In this document: in pieces, positions 16,889 to 25,868 of the stretch
How the letters are laid out: each line of letters begins with the position of its first letter
Position numbering within the stretch: position 1 is the first letter of the stretch
Source of the DNA: JADJLQ01 sp044227925
GTDB lineage: Bacteria > Bacteroidota > Bacteroidia > Chitinophagales > Saprospiraceae
Length of the DNA: 64,000 nucleotides
Direction: 5' to 3'
Assembly (NCBI GenBank): GCA_044227925.1
Contig: JBGAVW010000001.1
Location: forward strand, 1 to 64,000
Made by a program: the position numbers and the translations under genes
Notes under the pieces: generated by a model
Told to the model about the DNA's origin: nothing
The model's input: the letters and a program-made list of their open reading frames with translations, nothing else
Database searches by the model: none

Positions 16889-18265
16889 TTGATTTACAGA
16901 TATTTATATTTAAGATTGATTGAATGGAAAAATTCAGAAAATAGAAAACCATTAATACTTAGAGGTGCCAGGCAGACCGGCAAAACAACATTAATCAATG
17001 AATTTGGTCAGGAATTTGACCAATATCTTTATTTCAATCTGGAAAAGGATATAGATAAAGAAATATTTAAATCAGTTTCTAATCTCGAAAAGTGCATACC
17101 CATTATGTTTTTATCCAGAAATAAAATTCTGGATAAAAAACGGTCCACACTAATATTCATAGATGAAGTACAAGAAGCTCCTGCAATAATTGAATCACTA
17201 AGATATTTTTTTGAAGATTATAATTATCTGCATATCATAATTACCGGTTCATTATTGGATTTTGCCCTGGCAAAAATTGAAAAAACACCTGTGGGCAGAG
17301 TGGAATACATGGAGCTGCATCCATTGAATTTTAACGAATTTCTCCATGGAATGTCTAATCAATCGGTGTTGAATGCTTTGAATGAAATACCTATTAACAA
17401 TGATGTACTACCGATAGTCTTTCCGCTATTTCATGACTTTGCAATGATAGGAGGAATGCCGGAAATAATGGCCAATTTTTTAAATAACAAGAATGTTACA
17501 GTGTTACTCAAATTGTATGCCTCTATCCTTGAGTCTTATAAATCAGATGTCGAAAAATATGCTAAAAACGAGAATCAAAAGTTGATTATTCGACATATAA
17601 TAGATACTGCGGCATATGAAGTAGACCACAGGATTCAATTAAATAAATTTGGAGGTTCATCTTTTAACTCCAGAGAGATAAAAGAGGCCATGACCACTCT
17701 TGAAAAAGCGCGTTATCTTGAATTGGTTTATCCTACCACTCAAGTCATACCGCCGGGGTCATCGGATTATAATAAAAGACCTAGGTTGCATTTGTTGGAT
17801 GTGGGATTACAGAATTATCAGTTAGCGCTTTTTCAGGAATTACTTCAATTATCGGATTTAAATAACCTGACAAGAGGCAGTTTAGTTCAGCAGGTCGTAA
17901 CGCAGGAAATAAAGTCTCTTGCATACCTACCCTCAAAAAAATTAAAATTTTGGGTTAGAGAAGAAAAAAATGCATCATCGGAAGTAGATTTAGTATATCC
18001 ATATAAACAATACTTGATTCCTATAGAGTTCAAGGCTGGAGCAACGGGTACATTAAGATCTTTGCATGAGTTTATGGACAGGACAAACCATCATTTCGCA
18101 ATTAGATTCTATGGCGGGCGATTTTCCATTGATAAATTAACCACAAGATTGGGTAAAGAATATTTATTGTTAAACTTACCTTATTTTTTAGCCGCATGGA
18201 TAGAAAATTATATAACATGGTTTTTAGCCGAATACCCGGGTATAGAATTATACCAAAAGAGGTAA
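16889..18265 (+). CDS. AAA ATPase with C-terminal DUF4143 (PD-(D/E)xK-like) domain
   Basis: A 458-residue ATPase common as an accessory gene in Bacteroidota and archaea. Walker A G26-A-R-Q-T-G-K-T33, Walker B 'LIFIDE' (residues 88-93), sensor-like 'HIIITGS'. The DUF4143 half has 'RPRLHLLDVGLQNY' and an ending resembling a PD-(D/E)xK nuclease core: E340, D367 ('SEVDLVY') and E380-x-K382 ('IPIEFKAG'). Its function is unknown in general. The start is a TTG at 16889, because no ATG precedes the Walker A and the N-terminus 'MIYRYLYLRLIEWKNS..RKPLILRGARQ' matches the family. It interrupts the usual PSD1-DUF1501 pair and brings its own repeat array and promoter, suggesting later insertion. Confidence 0.9.
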   Translation: MIYRYLYLRLIEWKNSENRKPLILRGARQTGKTTLINEFGQEFDQYLYFNLEKDIDKEIFKSVSNLEKCIPIMFLSRNKILDKKRSTLIFIDEVQEAPAIIESLRYFFEDYNYLHIIITGSLLDFALAKIEKTPVGRVEYMELHPLNFNEFLHGMSNQSVLNALNEIPINNDVLPIVFPLFHDFAMIGGMPEIMANFLNNKNVTVLLKLYASILESYKSDVEKYAKNENQKLIIRHIIDTAAYEVDHRIQLNKFGGSSFNSREIKEAMTTLEKARYLELVYPTTQVIPPGSSDYNKRPRLHLLDVGLQNYQLALFQELLQLSDLNNLTRGSLVQQVVTQEIKSLAYLPSKKLKFWVREEKNASSEVDLVYPYKQYLIPIEFKAGATGTLRSLHEFMDRTNHHFAIRFYGGRFSIDKLTTRLGKEYLLLNLPYFLAAWIENYITWFLAEYPGIELYQKR

Positions 18266-18321
18266 AGAATAAAATTGCCGTATGAATGTTTTAAATATGC
18301 CATACTAAAACTGTTTTTCAC

Positions 18322-18329
18322 TATCTTAG
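18322..18329 (+). promoter_or_regulatory. -7-like element TATCTTAG before DUF1501 gene
   Basis: TCACTATCTTAG matches the element ahead of the PSD1 gene (14329-14340) at 11 of 12 positions, 25 bases before the ATG at 18355. It would give the DUF1501-cytochrome pair its own promoter after the inserted ATPase gene. Confidence 0.4.
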
Positions 18330-18354
18330 AGCAGCCAACTAAACAACTGATCAA

Positions 18355-19800
18355 ATGAATGAATTTTTAGAAAACCGGTTGAATATTACCCGTCGTCATT
18401 TTTTTACCCGAACGGGAATGGCCATTGGATCTATGGCATTGGGATCATTATTGGTAAAAGATATATTTTCCGGAGATGAAGGAAATGTTGCCGCTCTGGG
18501 CTTACCTCATTTTGCACCAAAAGCAAAACGAATTATTTATTTGTTCCAAAATGGGGCACCATCTCAGCTGGAGACATTTTCATACAAACCGAAGTTAAAA
18601 GAAATGTTTGGCCAGGATTTGCCAGAGTCTGTGCGTAATGGACAACGATTGACCGGTATGACTTCAAATCAGGAAAAATTTCCTTTGGTTGGCTCTTATT
18701 TTAATTTCAAACAACATGGCAAATCAGGGATTTGGATGTCGGAATTGTTTCCTCATTTATCTACCATAGTTGACGATATATGTGTGGTGCACACCATGCA
18801 TACCGAAGCCATCAATCATGATCCTGCACTTACTTTTATGCAGACCGGTGCTCAACAAGGTAACCGGCCGAGTATGGGTGCATGGTTAAGCTATGGCCTG
18901 GGCAGTGAAAATAAAAACTTGCCAGCTTTCACCGTATTATTATCCAGGGGCAGGGGCAATGGGCAAGGCGTATATTCAAAACTTTGGACAAATGGATTTT
19001 TGGATAGTGTACACCAGGGGGTTCAATTTAGTAACAGTGATGAGCGGGTCTTGTATTTGAATGATATGAATGGGCTGGATAGAAAAGATCGAAGAAATCA
19101 ACTCGATGAACTTTCAAAATTGAATTCCTTGTCCTATGAAAAATTTGGAGACCCGGAGATTAAAACTAAAATAGAGCAATACGAAATGGCTTACCGGATG
19201 CAGACGGCCGTACCGGAACTCACGGACATCAGTAAAGAATCAGACAAGATCATTAAAATGTATGGTCCTGATTGTTTAGTGCCGGGTACCTATGCCGCCA
19301 ATTGTTTACTTGCCAGAAAACTATCTGAGTCCGGTGTGCGATTTGTACAATTGTATCATCAGGGGTGGGATACGCATGGCAATCTGCCTAATGAAATGAA
19401 AATGCAGGCAGAAGATACAGACCGGCCTACTGCAGCTTTGATAAAAGATCTTAAACAACGTGGACTATTAGATGAAACCCTCGTGATCTGGGGATCCGAA
19501 TTTGGCCGCACTAATTATTGCCAGGGTGGACTCAAAGAAGATAATTATGGCCGTGATCATCATCCCAGGAGTTTCAGTATCTGGATGGCAGGTGGGGGCA
19601 TCAAACCAGGTGTGACCTATGGTGAGACGGATGAGTTTGGATATAATATAGTAAAAGACCCAATGCATGTAAATGACTTTCATGCTACTGTTTTGCATTT
19701 GATGGGCATGCAGCACGACAGATTGGTATATAAACATCTTGGTCGTCGATACAGACTTACAGATGTGGCAGGCAAGGTGATTAATGATATTTTAGCTTGA
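18355..19800 (+). CDS. DUF1501 domain protein, Tat-exported (sulfatase-fold)
   Basis: 481 residues, with a twin-arginine signal ('NITRRHFFTRTGMAIGSMALGSL'). DUF1501 belongs to the alkaline phosphatase/sulfatase fold; recognisable parts are 'RIIYLFQNGAPSQLETFSYKPKLKEMFGQDLPESVR', 'HTEAINHDPALTFMQTG', 'LYHQGWDTHGNLP' and 'ETLVIWGSEFGRTNYCQGG...GRDHHPRSFSIWMAGGGI'. The enzymatic role is unproven; it is the constant partner of PSD1 cytochromes and is presumed to act with them in the periplasm. Its TGA overlaps the ATG of the next gene, indicating translational coupling. Confidence 0.9.
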   Translation: MNEFLENRLNITRRHFFTRTGMAIGSMALGSLLVKDIFSGDEGNVAALGLPHFAPKAKRIIYLFQNGAPSQLETFSYKPKLKEMFGQDLPESVRNGQRLTGMTSNQEKFPLVGSYFNFKQHGKSGIWMSELFPHLSTIVDDICVVHTMHTEAINHDPALTFMQTGAQQGNRPSMGAWLSYGLGSENKNLPAFTVLLSRGRGNGQGVYSKLWTNGFLDSVHQGVQFSNSDERVLYLNDMNGLDRKDRRNQLDELSKLNSLSYEKFGDPEIKTKIEQYEMAYRMQTAVPELTDISKESDKIIKMYGPDCLVPGTYAANCLLARKLSESGVRFVQLYHQGWDTHGNLPNEMKMQAEDTDRPTAALIKDLKQRGLLDETLVIWGSEFGRTNYCQGGLKEDNYGRDHHPRSFSIWMAGGGIKPGVTYGETDEFGYNIVKDPMHVNDFHATVLHLMGMQHDRLVYKHLGRRYRLTDVAGKVINDILA

Positions 19801-21932
19801 TGCGCATGCAATATATCAATCGTGTTTTATCAGGCATTTCATTTTGTCTTGCTTTTTTACTTGCTTTTTTACTTTTATTCGAAGCTAAACTGGCTGTTCC
19901 GGGACTGTTTCAATCTGTAGGGAGATTGCATGTACTGTCACTGCATTTGCCAATCGGCATGCTGGTATTGATTTCGATCTTAATACTGGTAAAGAAAAAA
20001 AGTTTTAACCCATCCTTTACCGATGTATTGGAGACCTCTGTATTAATCACCTCGTTTTTTGCTTTTTGCACGGCATTATTTGGTTTGGTTTTGTCTAAGG
20101 AGAGTGGGTATGATAACGAATTGGTGGACTTTCACAAATGGTGGGGCATAGCTACTGCGTACATTATTTATTTTCTGAGTTTACTAAGCACGGAAAAAAC
20201 ATTATTTAAAATTGGATTAGCTGCTTCTGTATTGACATTAATCGTAGGGTCCCATCTCGGCGCTACCATCACTCATGGTGAAGGATATTTGAAAGGGACT
20301 GCGGAAAGTCAAGATAAAGAGTATTTATTTGATGAAAATGCTTCTTTGTTTCAGAATGCTATTTATCCGATTTTCGATGCCAAATGTGTTTCATGTCATA
20401 ATCCAAAAAAGAGGAAAGGAGATCTTGACCTTACTACGCCGGCATCTATTTTAAAAGGTGGGAAAAAAGGATTGGCAATAGATAATGAAAATCTACAATC
20501 GAGTCGGTTATTGGAATACATTCACCTACCGGAAGAAGACAAAAAGCATATGCCTCCGGCTGGCAAACCTCAGTTAAAAACCGAAGAAATACAGGTATTA
20601 AATCAATGGATTAAAAGCGGTGCTGATTTTACAAAAAAATGGAATGAGTATGCGGATGAAGATTCATTAAAGAGTACAGCAACTAAACTGATAAAAAAAC
20701 CTGACCTCATTACGTATGATTTCGAACCGGCGAATCCGAAATTAATCGAATCCTTAAATGATCCATTTTGTACCATCACGGCATTAGATATTAATTCACC
20801 GGCTTTAAAAGCCAGTTTCTTTATCAGAGCCGGATATCAACCATCTAAATTAAAGGAGTTACAAAAGATTAAATCTCAATTGGTGGAATTGAATTTGAGC
20901 AATATGCCTGTGACTGATGATGAAATCAAAAACATAGTTTCTTTTACTAATCTCAGAAAACTGATTTTAAATAATTCATTGATTACGGACAAGGCCATAA
21001 CAGACCTGTCAAAAATGCCTAATCTCAGGTCCTTAGCCCTTTCCGGTACTAAAATTACAAAAGCTTCTATTCCTGCATTAAATCAATCCAAATCATTGAG
21101 CGAAGTATTTATTTGGAATACCGATATTGGAATCACCGACCTGGATAGTACATCGGCTATCCAATATTATTTGGGTTATCAAACTGATAATAATGAAGTA
21201 CAAAAATTGAATATACCGTCTATTCTGAATGCATCGACAGTATTGGATAAAAATGATTCCGTACGATTGTACCATAGAATACCTGGTACCATTATCAGAT
21301 ATACAGTTAATGATTCTATACCCGATAGTACCAGTGCCCCTATTTTTAAGCAACCTTTAGCAATCAGTCATCATGTAAATGTAAATGCCCGGGCGGTAAA
21401 AGAGGGCTGGCTGGCTTCCAATGTAGCCTCCTACTCATTTTTTCAAAAAGGCATTAGCCCTGTTTCCACTTCATTGCTTACCATGCCCAACGCTAAATAC
21501 AGGGGCGAAGGGGCAGAATTGCTCACCAATAACATAAAAGGTGCAATAGGAAATTTAATCGATGGCAACTGGCTTGGCTTTAGGGAAAACCATATGGAGG
21601 CAATGTTTGAATTTGATGGAAATACCACAATAAAAGAAGTCTTAATCAGTATTAATAAAAGTGTAAATTCTTATTTGGTGCCACCGGTCTCGGTGGAATT
21701 ATTTGCCGGCAATGACACATTACAATTAAAGTCCATAAAAAAAATCATTCCACCTGCTTTAGTGGAATCAGACCTTAAAGCCAATAAAAACGAAACCATT
21801 TCTATACCATTAGATGGGATCAAGAATAAATATATAAAAATAAAAGCCGTGAACAATCCCAAACTTCCTAAATGGCATAGAGGAAAAGGTGAAAAAGGTT
21901 GGTTGTTTATAGATGAAATCTTTTTTTATTAA
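19800..21932 (+). CDS. Membrane-anchored DUF2231-PSCyt1 cytochrome with LRR and CHB_HEX-like domains
   Basis: About 710 residues. Residues 1-150: four or more membrane helices of DUF2231 type ('LHVLSLHLPIGMLVLISILILV'). About 180-270: PSCyt1 haem domain ('PIFDAKCVSCHNPKKRKGDLDL'). About 355-450: leucine-rich repeats ('NLRKLILNNSLITDKAITDL', 'NLRSLALSGTKITKASIPAL'). About 495-545: a chitobiase/beta-hexosaminidase C-terminal-like beta domain ('IIRYTVNDSIPDSTSAPIF', 'VNVNARAVKEGWLASNV'). The last 170 residues look galactose-binding-like. The ATG at 19800 overlaps the preceding TGA (TGATG). It likely passes electrons from the PSD1/DUF1501 reaction into the membrane chain (inference). Confidence 0.8.
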   Translation: MRMQYINRVLSGISFCLAFLLAFLLLFEAKLAVPGLFQSVGRLHVLSLHLPIGMLVLISILILVKKKSFNPSFTDVLETSVLITSFFAFCTALFGLVLSKESGYDNELVDFHKWWGIATAYIIYFLSLLSTEKTLFKIGLAASVLTLIVGSHLGATITHGEGYLKGTAESQDKEYLFDENASLFQNAIYPIFDAKCVSCHNPKKRKGDLDLTTPASILKGGKKGLAIDNENLQSSRLLEYIHLPEEDKKHMPPAGKPQLKTEEIQVLNQWIKSGADFTKKWNEYADEDSLKSTATKLIKKPDLITYDFEPANPKLIESLNDPFCTITALDINSPALKASFFIRAGYQPSKLKELQKIKSQLVELNLSNMPVTDDEIKNIVSFTNLRKLILNNSLITDKAITDLSKMPNLRSLALSGTKITKASIPALNQSKSLSEVFIWNTDIGITDLDSTSAIQYYLGYQTDNNEVQKLNIPSILNASTVLDKNDSVRLYHRIPGTIIRYTVNDSIPDSTSAPIFKQPLAISHHVNVNARAVKEGWLASNVASYSFFQKGISPVSTSLLTMPNAKYRGEGAELLTNNIKGAIGNLIDGNWLGFRENHMEAMFEFDGNTTIKEVLISINKSVNSYLVPPVSVELFAGNDTLQLKSIKKIIPPALVESDLKANKNETISIPLDGIKNKYIKIKAVNNPKLPKWHRGKGEKGWLFIDEIFFY

Positions 21933-21940
21933 AATGAAAT

Positions 21941-21970
21941 AGTTCCGTATTGGTATTCGGAATTGTTTTT
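21941..21970. terminator. Bidirectional terminator-like hairpin between convergent genes
   Basis: TTCCG (21943-21947) pairs with CGGAA (21958-21962), extended by A-T and G-T pairs, followed by GTTTTTATTT on the plus strand and a T-rich stretch on the minus strand. It overlaps the stop-codon region of the minus-strand amylosucrase gene by a few bases. Confidence 0.45.
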
Positions 21971-23894
21971 ATTTCAATTCCCCGATAATAAACCCGTACC
22001 CGGGTATTCCAAGCATTTCCTCATCTTTTCCAATCCGCAGGGTAGCGTCGTTCCAGGCATCGTAAATGACCTGTCCTTCTAAAGCCTGTGATTTAAATAT
22101 ATACCAACTTACATATACCGGCCATTGGCTAAAATTAAACAGACAAAACACGGTTTGATTTTCATCTTTTCTTACAAAAGCGGATAGGTGAATGTCTTCT
22201 TCAGGTAACCATTGAAAATTATTTTTATCCGCAAGGACATTGAATTTCTTACGAATGGAAATCAATTTTTTTGTGGAATGATACACCGTGTACTCCGGTG
22301 TACCTGCTATATGGACTTTTTTATTTTTATTCCAGTCGATTATTGGGCGATGCATCCACCGGTTATCATATGATTTTCCCTGATCGTGTAGGTAAGAGTA
22401 ATCATTTGTATATGCTGCCTCATCCCCATAAAAAATCATAGGGATGCCTCCAATAAAAAGGGTATGCGCCTGCATGAGAATTATTTTTTTTAATGCAGTA
22501 TCTATTGATGAATTATTTTTTGACAAAAGGGCTTGTTCCAATCCACATAATGAGGCTAGTGAACCGCTGATGCGGGCATCATTGGTCTTTGGATTAACAG
22601 AAAACAATGCTCCTGTAGCAGGCGATCCGGGAAATTTTCCTGAATAATACGCTTGCAGGAATGCTCTGTGCGCAAAAGGATCAAAGCCCCCATCACGTAT
22701 ATTATCGTCAGAATACCCGAGTCCTATATCGTCATGGCAGCGTGTATACGTGATCCAGGTAGTGCCCAAAGGTTTTGAACTGATCATGGAATGCCCACTC
22801 TTCATTATTTTAGTTTTGCCTGTGGCCAAAGCATCCCATTGCAATGCCATCATGGTGGCATTATAGGCGATATCGCATTCTTTTGTGAGGGCATTACCGG
22901 TGCCAAAATATTTCATTATTTCATTTGGGGCCACGATGGCTTCTCCTAATAAAGCCATTCCCGGGCTGGCTATATTTACTATGAGTTTAATAAATTGCAA
23001 CAATTGATGTGCTTCAGGAAGATTTTGACAATTTGTGCCCATTTTTTTCCAGATAAAAGCAGGGGCATCTATCCTCAATACATCTACCCCAAGATTGGCA
23101 TAGAATAGGATTATATCAATCATTTCGGCCAATACTAATGGATTGGAAAAATTGAGATCCCATTGATATTGATGAAAAACGGTCATCACCCACTTATCTA
23201 TTTCTTTTAAGTAGGTAAAATTACCCGGCGCACTTTCCGGGAAAATCTCCGGCATGGACTGTTCATACAAAGAAGGAATGGTATGATCATCAAACATATA
23301 ATAAAACTCCTGGTAGTATGGATCACCCTGCAGTGCCTTTTGGGCCCATATATGATGATGCGAAGTGTGATTTAACACGATGTCTAGCATCAAATACATC
23401 TGTCTGTCATTCAATGCTTGAATGATGGATGAAAGATCTTCTAAATTGCCGTATTTACCGTCTATCTTACGAAAATCCGAAACGGCATATCCACCGTCGC
23501 TTTCATTGGCAGGACTTTCAAATAAAGGCATCAGATGCAAATAATTAATGCCCAGCTCCCCTAGATAATCAAGTTTTGCTTCTAAGCCGGAAAGGGACTT
23601 ACAAAATCGATCTATATACAGGCTCATGCCGGCCAACTTATTATCCAAAAACCATTTTATCTGGCTTCTTGATTTATCCTGATCTTTTTTTATTAATAGG
23701 GTGGATCGTTGACTGAATGCGTTTTTGGTAATGTTTTGAATACGGTCTAAGGCTATATGAGAGTTTTTATGTCCTTTATATAAGGTATCGAAAAGAGACT
23801 TGAGTTCGGCGATATGAGTATCCCAGGTTGAATTAAAATTCAATTCTGCTGAAGCGGAAAGGATGCCGGAAGCAACCGAGATTGTTTTTTGCAT
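21969..23894 (-). CDS. Amylosucrase (GH13 subfamily 4)
   Basis: 641 residues, the length of Neisseria amylosucrase, which transfers glucose from sucrose to alpha-glucan and releases fructose. The GH13 catalytic triad is complete: nucleophile D276 ('DVLRIDAPAFIWKK'), acid/base E318 ('ALLGEAIV') and stabiliser D388 ('TRCHDDIGLGYSD'). The subfamily-specific domain B' region 'GKFPGSPATGALFSVNPKTNDARISGSLASLCGLEQAL' is present. There is no signal peptide, so it is cytosolic. It stands alone, divergent from the DUF2157 gene; no sucrose porter is adjacent. A related GH13_4 sucrose hydrolase or trehalose synthase-like activity cannot be excluded. Confidence 0.9.
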   Translation of the reverse strand: MQKTISVASGILSASAELNFNSTWDTHIAELKSLFDTLYKGHKNSHIALDRIQNITKNAFSQRSTLLIKKDQDKSRSQIKWFLDNKLAGMSLYIDRFCKSLSGLEAKLDYLGELGINYLHLMPLFESPANESDGGYAVSDFRKIDGKYGNLEDLSSIIQALNDRQMYLMLDIVLNHTSHHHIWAQKALQGDPYYQEFYYMFDDHTIPSLYEQSMPEIFPESAPGNFTYLKEIDKWVMTVFHQYQWDLNFSNPLVLAEMIDIILFYANLGVDVLRIDAPAFIWKKMGTNCQNLPEAHQLLQFIKLIVNIASPGMALLGEAIVAPNEIMKYFGTGNALTKECDIAYNATMMALQWDALATGKTKIMKSGHSMISSKPLGTTWITYTRCHDDIGLGYSDDNIRDGGFDPFAHRAFLQAYYSGKFPGSPATGALFSVNPKTNDARISGSLASLCGLEQALLSKNNSSIDTALKKIILMQAHTLFIGGIPMIFYGDEAAYTNDYSYLHDQGKSYDNRWMHRPIIDWNKNKKVHIAGTPEYTVYHSTKKLISIRKKFNVLADKNNFQWLPEEDIHLSAFVRKDENQTVFCLFNFSQWPVYVSWYIFKSQALEGQVIYDAWNDATLRIGKDEEMLGIPGYGFIIGELK

Positions 23895-23992
23895 AGAATT
23901 CCAAAAAATAATCTAAGTTTCCTGATGAAATCTTGTCTGAAAGGACTGCAATGATACTACTATTTTAAATAAAATCGGTAACTTAGATCGAA

Positions 23993-25267
23993 ATGAATAT
24001 TGACCTAAAAGAATTAACCCATGCGGGTATACTGGATAGCACTACTGCAGATGCCATCGAGGCATTTTATGTGTCTAAAAAACAAAAAGATTCGGGTTCC
24101 AGGTTTTTTCAGATCATTTCAATTTTAGGTATAGTATTGGTGTGCCTGGGCCTGATACTCATAATTGGTTACAATTGGTTTTCTATTCCCAAATGGGGGA
24201 AAGTTACCTTGGGTTTCTTACCACTGCTGTCAGCCCAATTAGTAGGGGCTTTCACGCTAATTAAAAATAAAACGAATAGAGTTTGGTCTGCGATTTCAGC
24301 AACTGCTATCCTCGCCGGTGTCGCTATTGCCATGTCACTATTGTCTACTATTTATAACCTGGATGCCACCTATTCAGAGTTATTGAAATGGGGTTTGTTG
24401 CTTTGTATCCCGGTCGTGCTGGTATTTGATTCTGGTATTGCTTCCCTCATTGGCTGGATGGGTATAGGCATTTACATTACTACAGGTACGCTTTTTCAAA
24501 ATGAAAGTAAAATAGTCTTTACATTAATTTTTGTAGCGGCCTTACTTTATATCTATGCAAAACACCTGCTTGAAAATAAGATAGACCTTTCATGGGCATG
24601 GCATCATATAGCGATACCCACAGTATTGATACTATTTACTTTTGCATTGGGCCCATATACCTGTCAAAAAATAATGCTGCTACACCTGTTGATCTTGTTT
24701 TTTGTTTTTTCGAGCCTGCCCTCCATCAACAGTATGGCTGGCCGTTGGTGGATAAGCCTTTACAATAAAATCGGATTTGGGGGTACTTATATACTTGCTT
24801 TTGTTTTTTCATTTAAAAGCTTTTGGACACAACGCTCAATGCACCTCTCAGAAAATTGTTTTACTTCCACAGGCAATTATATTACTACTTTATTTTCTAT
24901 AGTATTCATTTTTACCGTACTATATTTAATTAAATCAAAAAGCTGGAACCTTGCCAGGGCATTCGATATGAGATATTTGATAATCCTGCTGGGCTTACTC
25001 ATTATAGTGGGACATCTTTTTCCAGCGGTAAGCAGTATCCTCGCAAATGGTATTCTGTTGGTCAGTAGTGCGTATTTTATAAAAGAAGGTATAGATAGTG
25101 AAAATATAGTAAAACTGAATTTGGGAATAGTCATTTTGGTTTTATGGGTCATGTTTAGATTTTTTAGTACGGATATCCCTTCGATATGGAAGGGCATTAT
25201 ATTTATCGTACTGGGTTTGCTGTGTTTTTCACTCAATTACCTTTTGTTTAAAAAGAAAAAATCATGA
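23993..25267 (+). CDS. DUF2157 multi-pass membrane protein
   Basis: 424 residues: a short cytosolic N-terminal domain ('LTHAGILDSTTADAIEAFYVSKKQ') followed by about twelve hydrophobic helices. The start and first helix ('FFQIISILGIVLVCLGLILIIGYNWFSIPKWGKVTLGFLPLL') fit DUF2157, an integral membrane family of unknown function usually paired with a GDYXXLXY protein, as here. TAACTTAG at 23979-23986 is a possible -7 element that would leave almost no leader. Confidence 0.8.
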   Translation: MNIDLKELTHAGILDSTTADAIEAFYVSKKQKDSGSRFFQIISILGIVLVCLGLILIIGYNWFSIPKWGKVTLGFLPLLSAQLVGAFTLIKNKTNRVWSAISATAILAGVAIAMSLLSTIYNLDATYSELLKWGLLLCIPVVLVFDSGIASLIGWMGIGIYITTGTLFQNESKIVFTLIFVAALLYIYAKHLLENKIDLSWAWHHIAIPTVLILFTFALGPYTCQKIMLLHLLILFFVFSSLPSINSMAGRWWISLYNKIGFGGTYILAFVFSFKSFWTQRSMHLSENCFTSTGNYITTLFSIVFIFTVLYLIKSKSWNLARAFDMRYLIILLGLLIIVGHLFPAVSSILANGILLVSSAYFIKEGIDSENIVKLNLGIVILVLWVMFRFFSTDIPSIWKGIIFIVLGLLCFSLNYLLFKKKKS

Positions 25268-25833
25268 AATCAAAATATATCCTGTTATCCTTTTTTGGAA
25301 TTTGTTTAGTGCAGTGGGTGGTATTATCAGGTTGGATCCTGGATTCTGAAAAAATCATTAATGAAGGAAAATACCTTAAAATAAGATATCTGAATCCCAA
25401 TAATCTGTATGCCACTAACACCAATAGAAACTATTTGTGGATTACGCCGGATCCCAATACAATAGAGTTTGCAGACAGCGGGAAATATGTTTTGAATCAA
25501 AACGTGTACATTCAATACGATTGTGATCAAAACAATGCCTGTGACTCATATCGGATTTTGACCGGGGAAATTGAAAATGACTCTAATCTGATCAAAGCCA
25601 CCGTAGAAAGTGTATATCCCTCTGTCAAGAATGATAATCAGAAAATATATATTGCCAATCTTTCGTATCCGTACACTCAGTTTTATTTCAACGGTAAAAT
25701 CTCCACTGAGAAGCTGGACCTGTACAATCGATCTATAGCAGATAGTACAAAAAAAATCTATATTGGCATATATGCATTAAAAGGAAAAGCGATTGCAGAT
25801 GCTTTGTGGGTAGAAAATGTGAAGGTGGAATAA
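25264..25833 (+). CDS. GDYXXLXY-domain membrane-anchored protein
   Basis: 189 residues with one N-terminal membrane segment ('ILLSFFGICLVQWVVLSGWIL') followed by an extracytoplasmic beta-rich domain. The GDYXXLXY motif of the family is degenerate here ('GKYLKIRYL'). The ATG overlaps the TGA of the DUF2157 gene by four bases (ATGA), so the two are translated together, as in other genomes. The function is unknown. Confidence 0.7.
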   Translation: MKSKYILLSFFGICLVQWVVLSGWILDSEKIINEGKYLKIRYLNPNNLYATNTNRNYLWITPDPNTIEFADSGKYVLNQNVYIQYDCDQNNACDSYRILTGEIENDSNLIKATVESVYPSVKNDNQKIYIANLSYPYTQFYFNGKISTEKLDLYNRSIADSTKKIYIGIYALKGKAIADALWVENVKVE

Positions 25834-25868
25834 ATTTCGAGGTATCTAAATCCTACTTTTTATAAGTA

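Noticed and set aside
18272..18302. Continuation of the 33-bp repeat downstream of the ATPase gene (GCCGTAT/GCCATAC)
   Set aside because: Spacing is 22, not 33, and only four or five bases match; taken as chance.
24877..25236. 119-codon minus-strand open frame inside the DUF2157 gene
   Set aside because: Shadow of a membrane-protein gene; no independent evidence.
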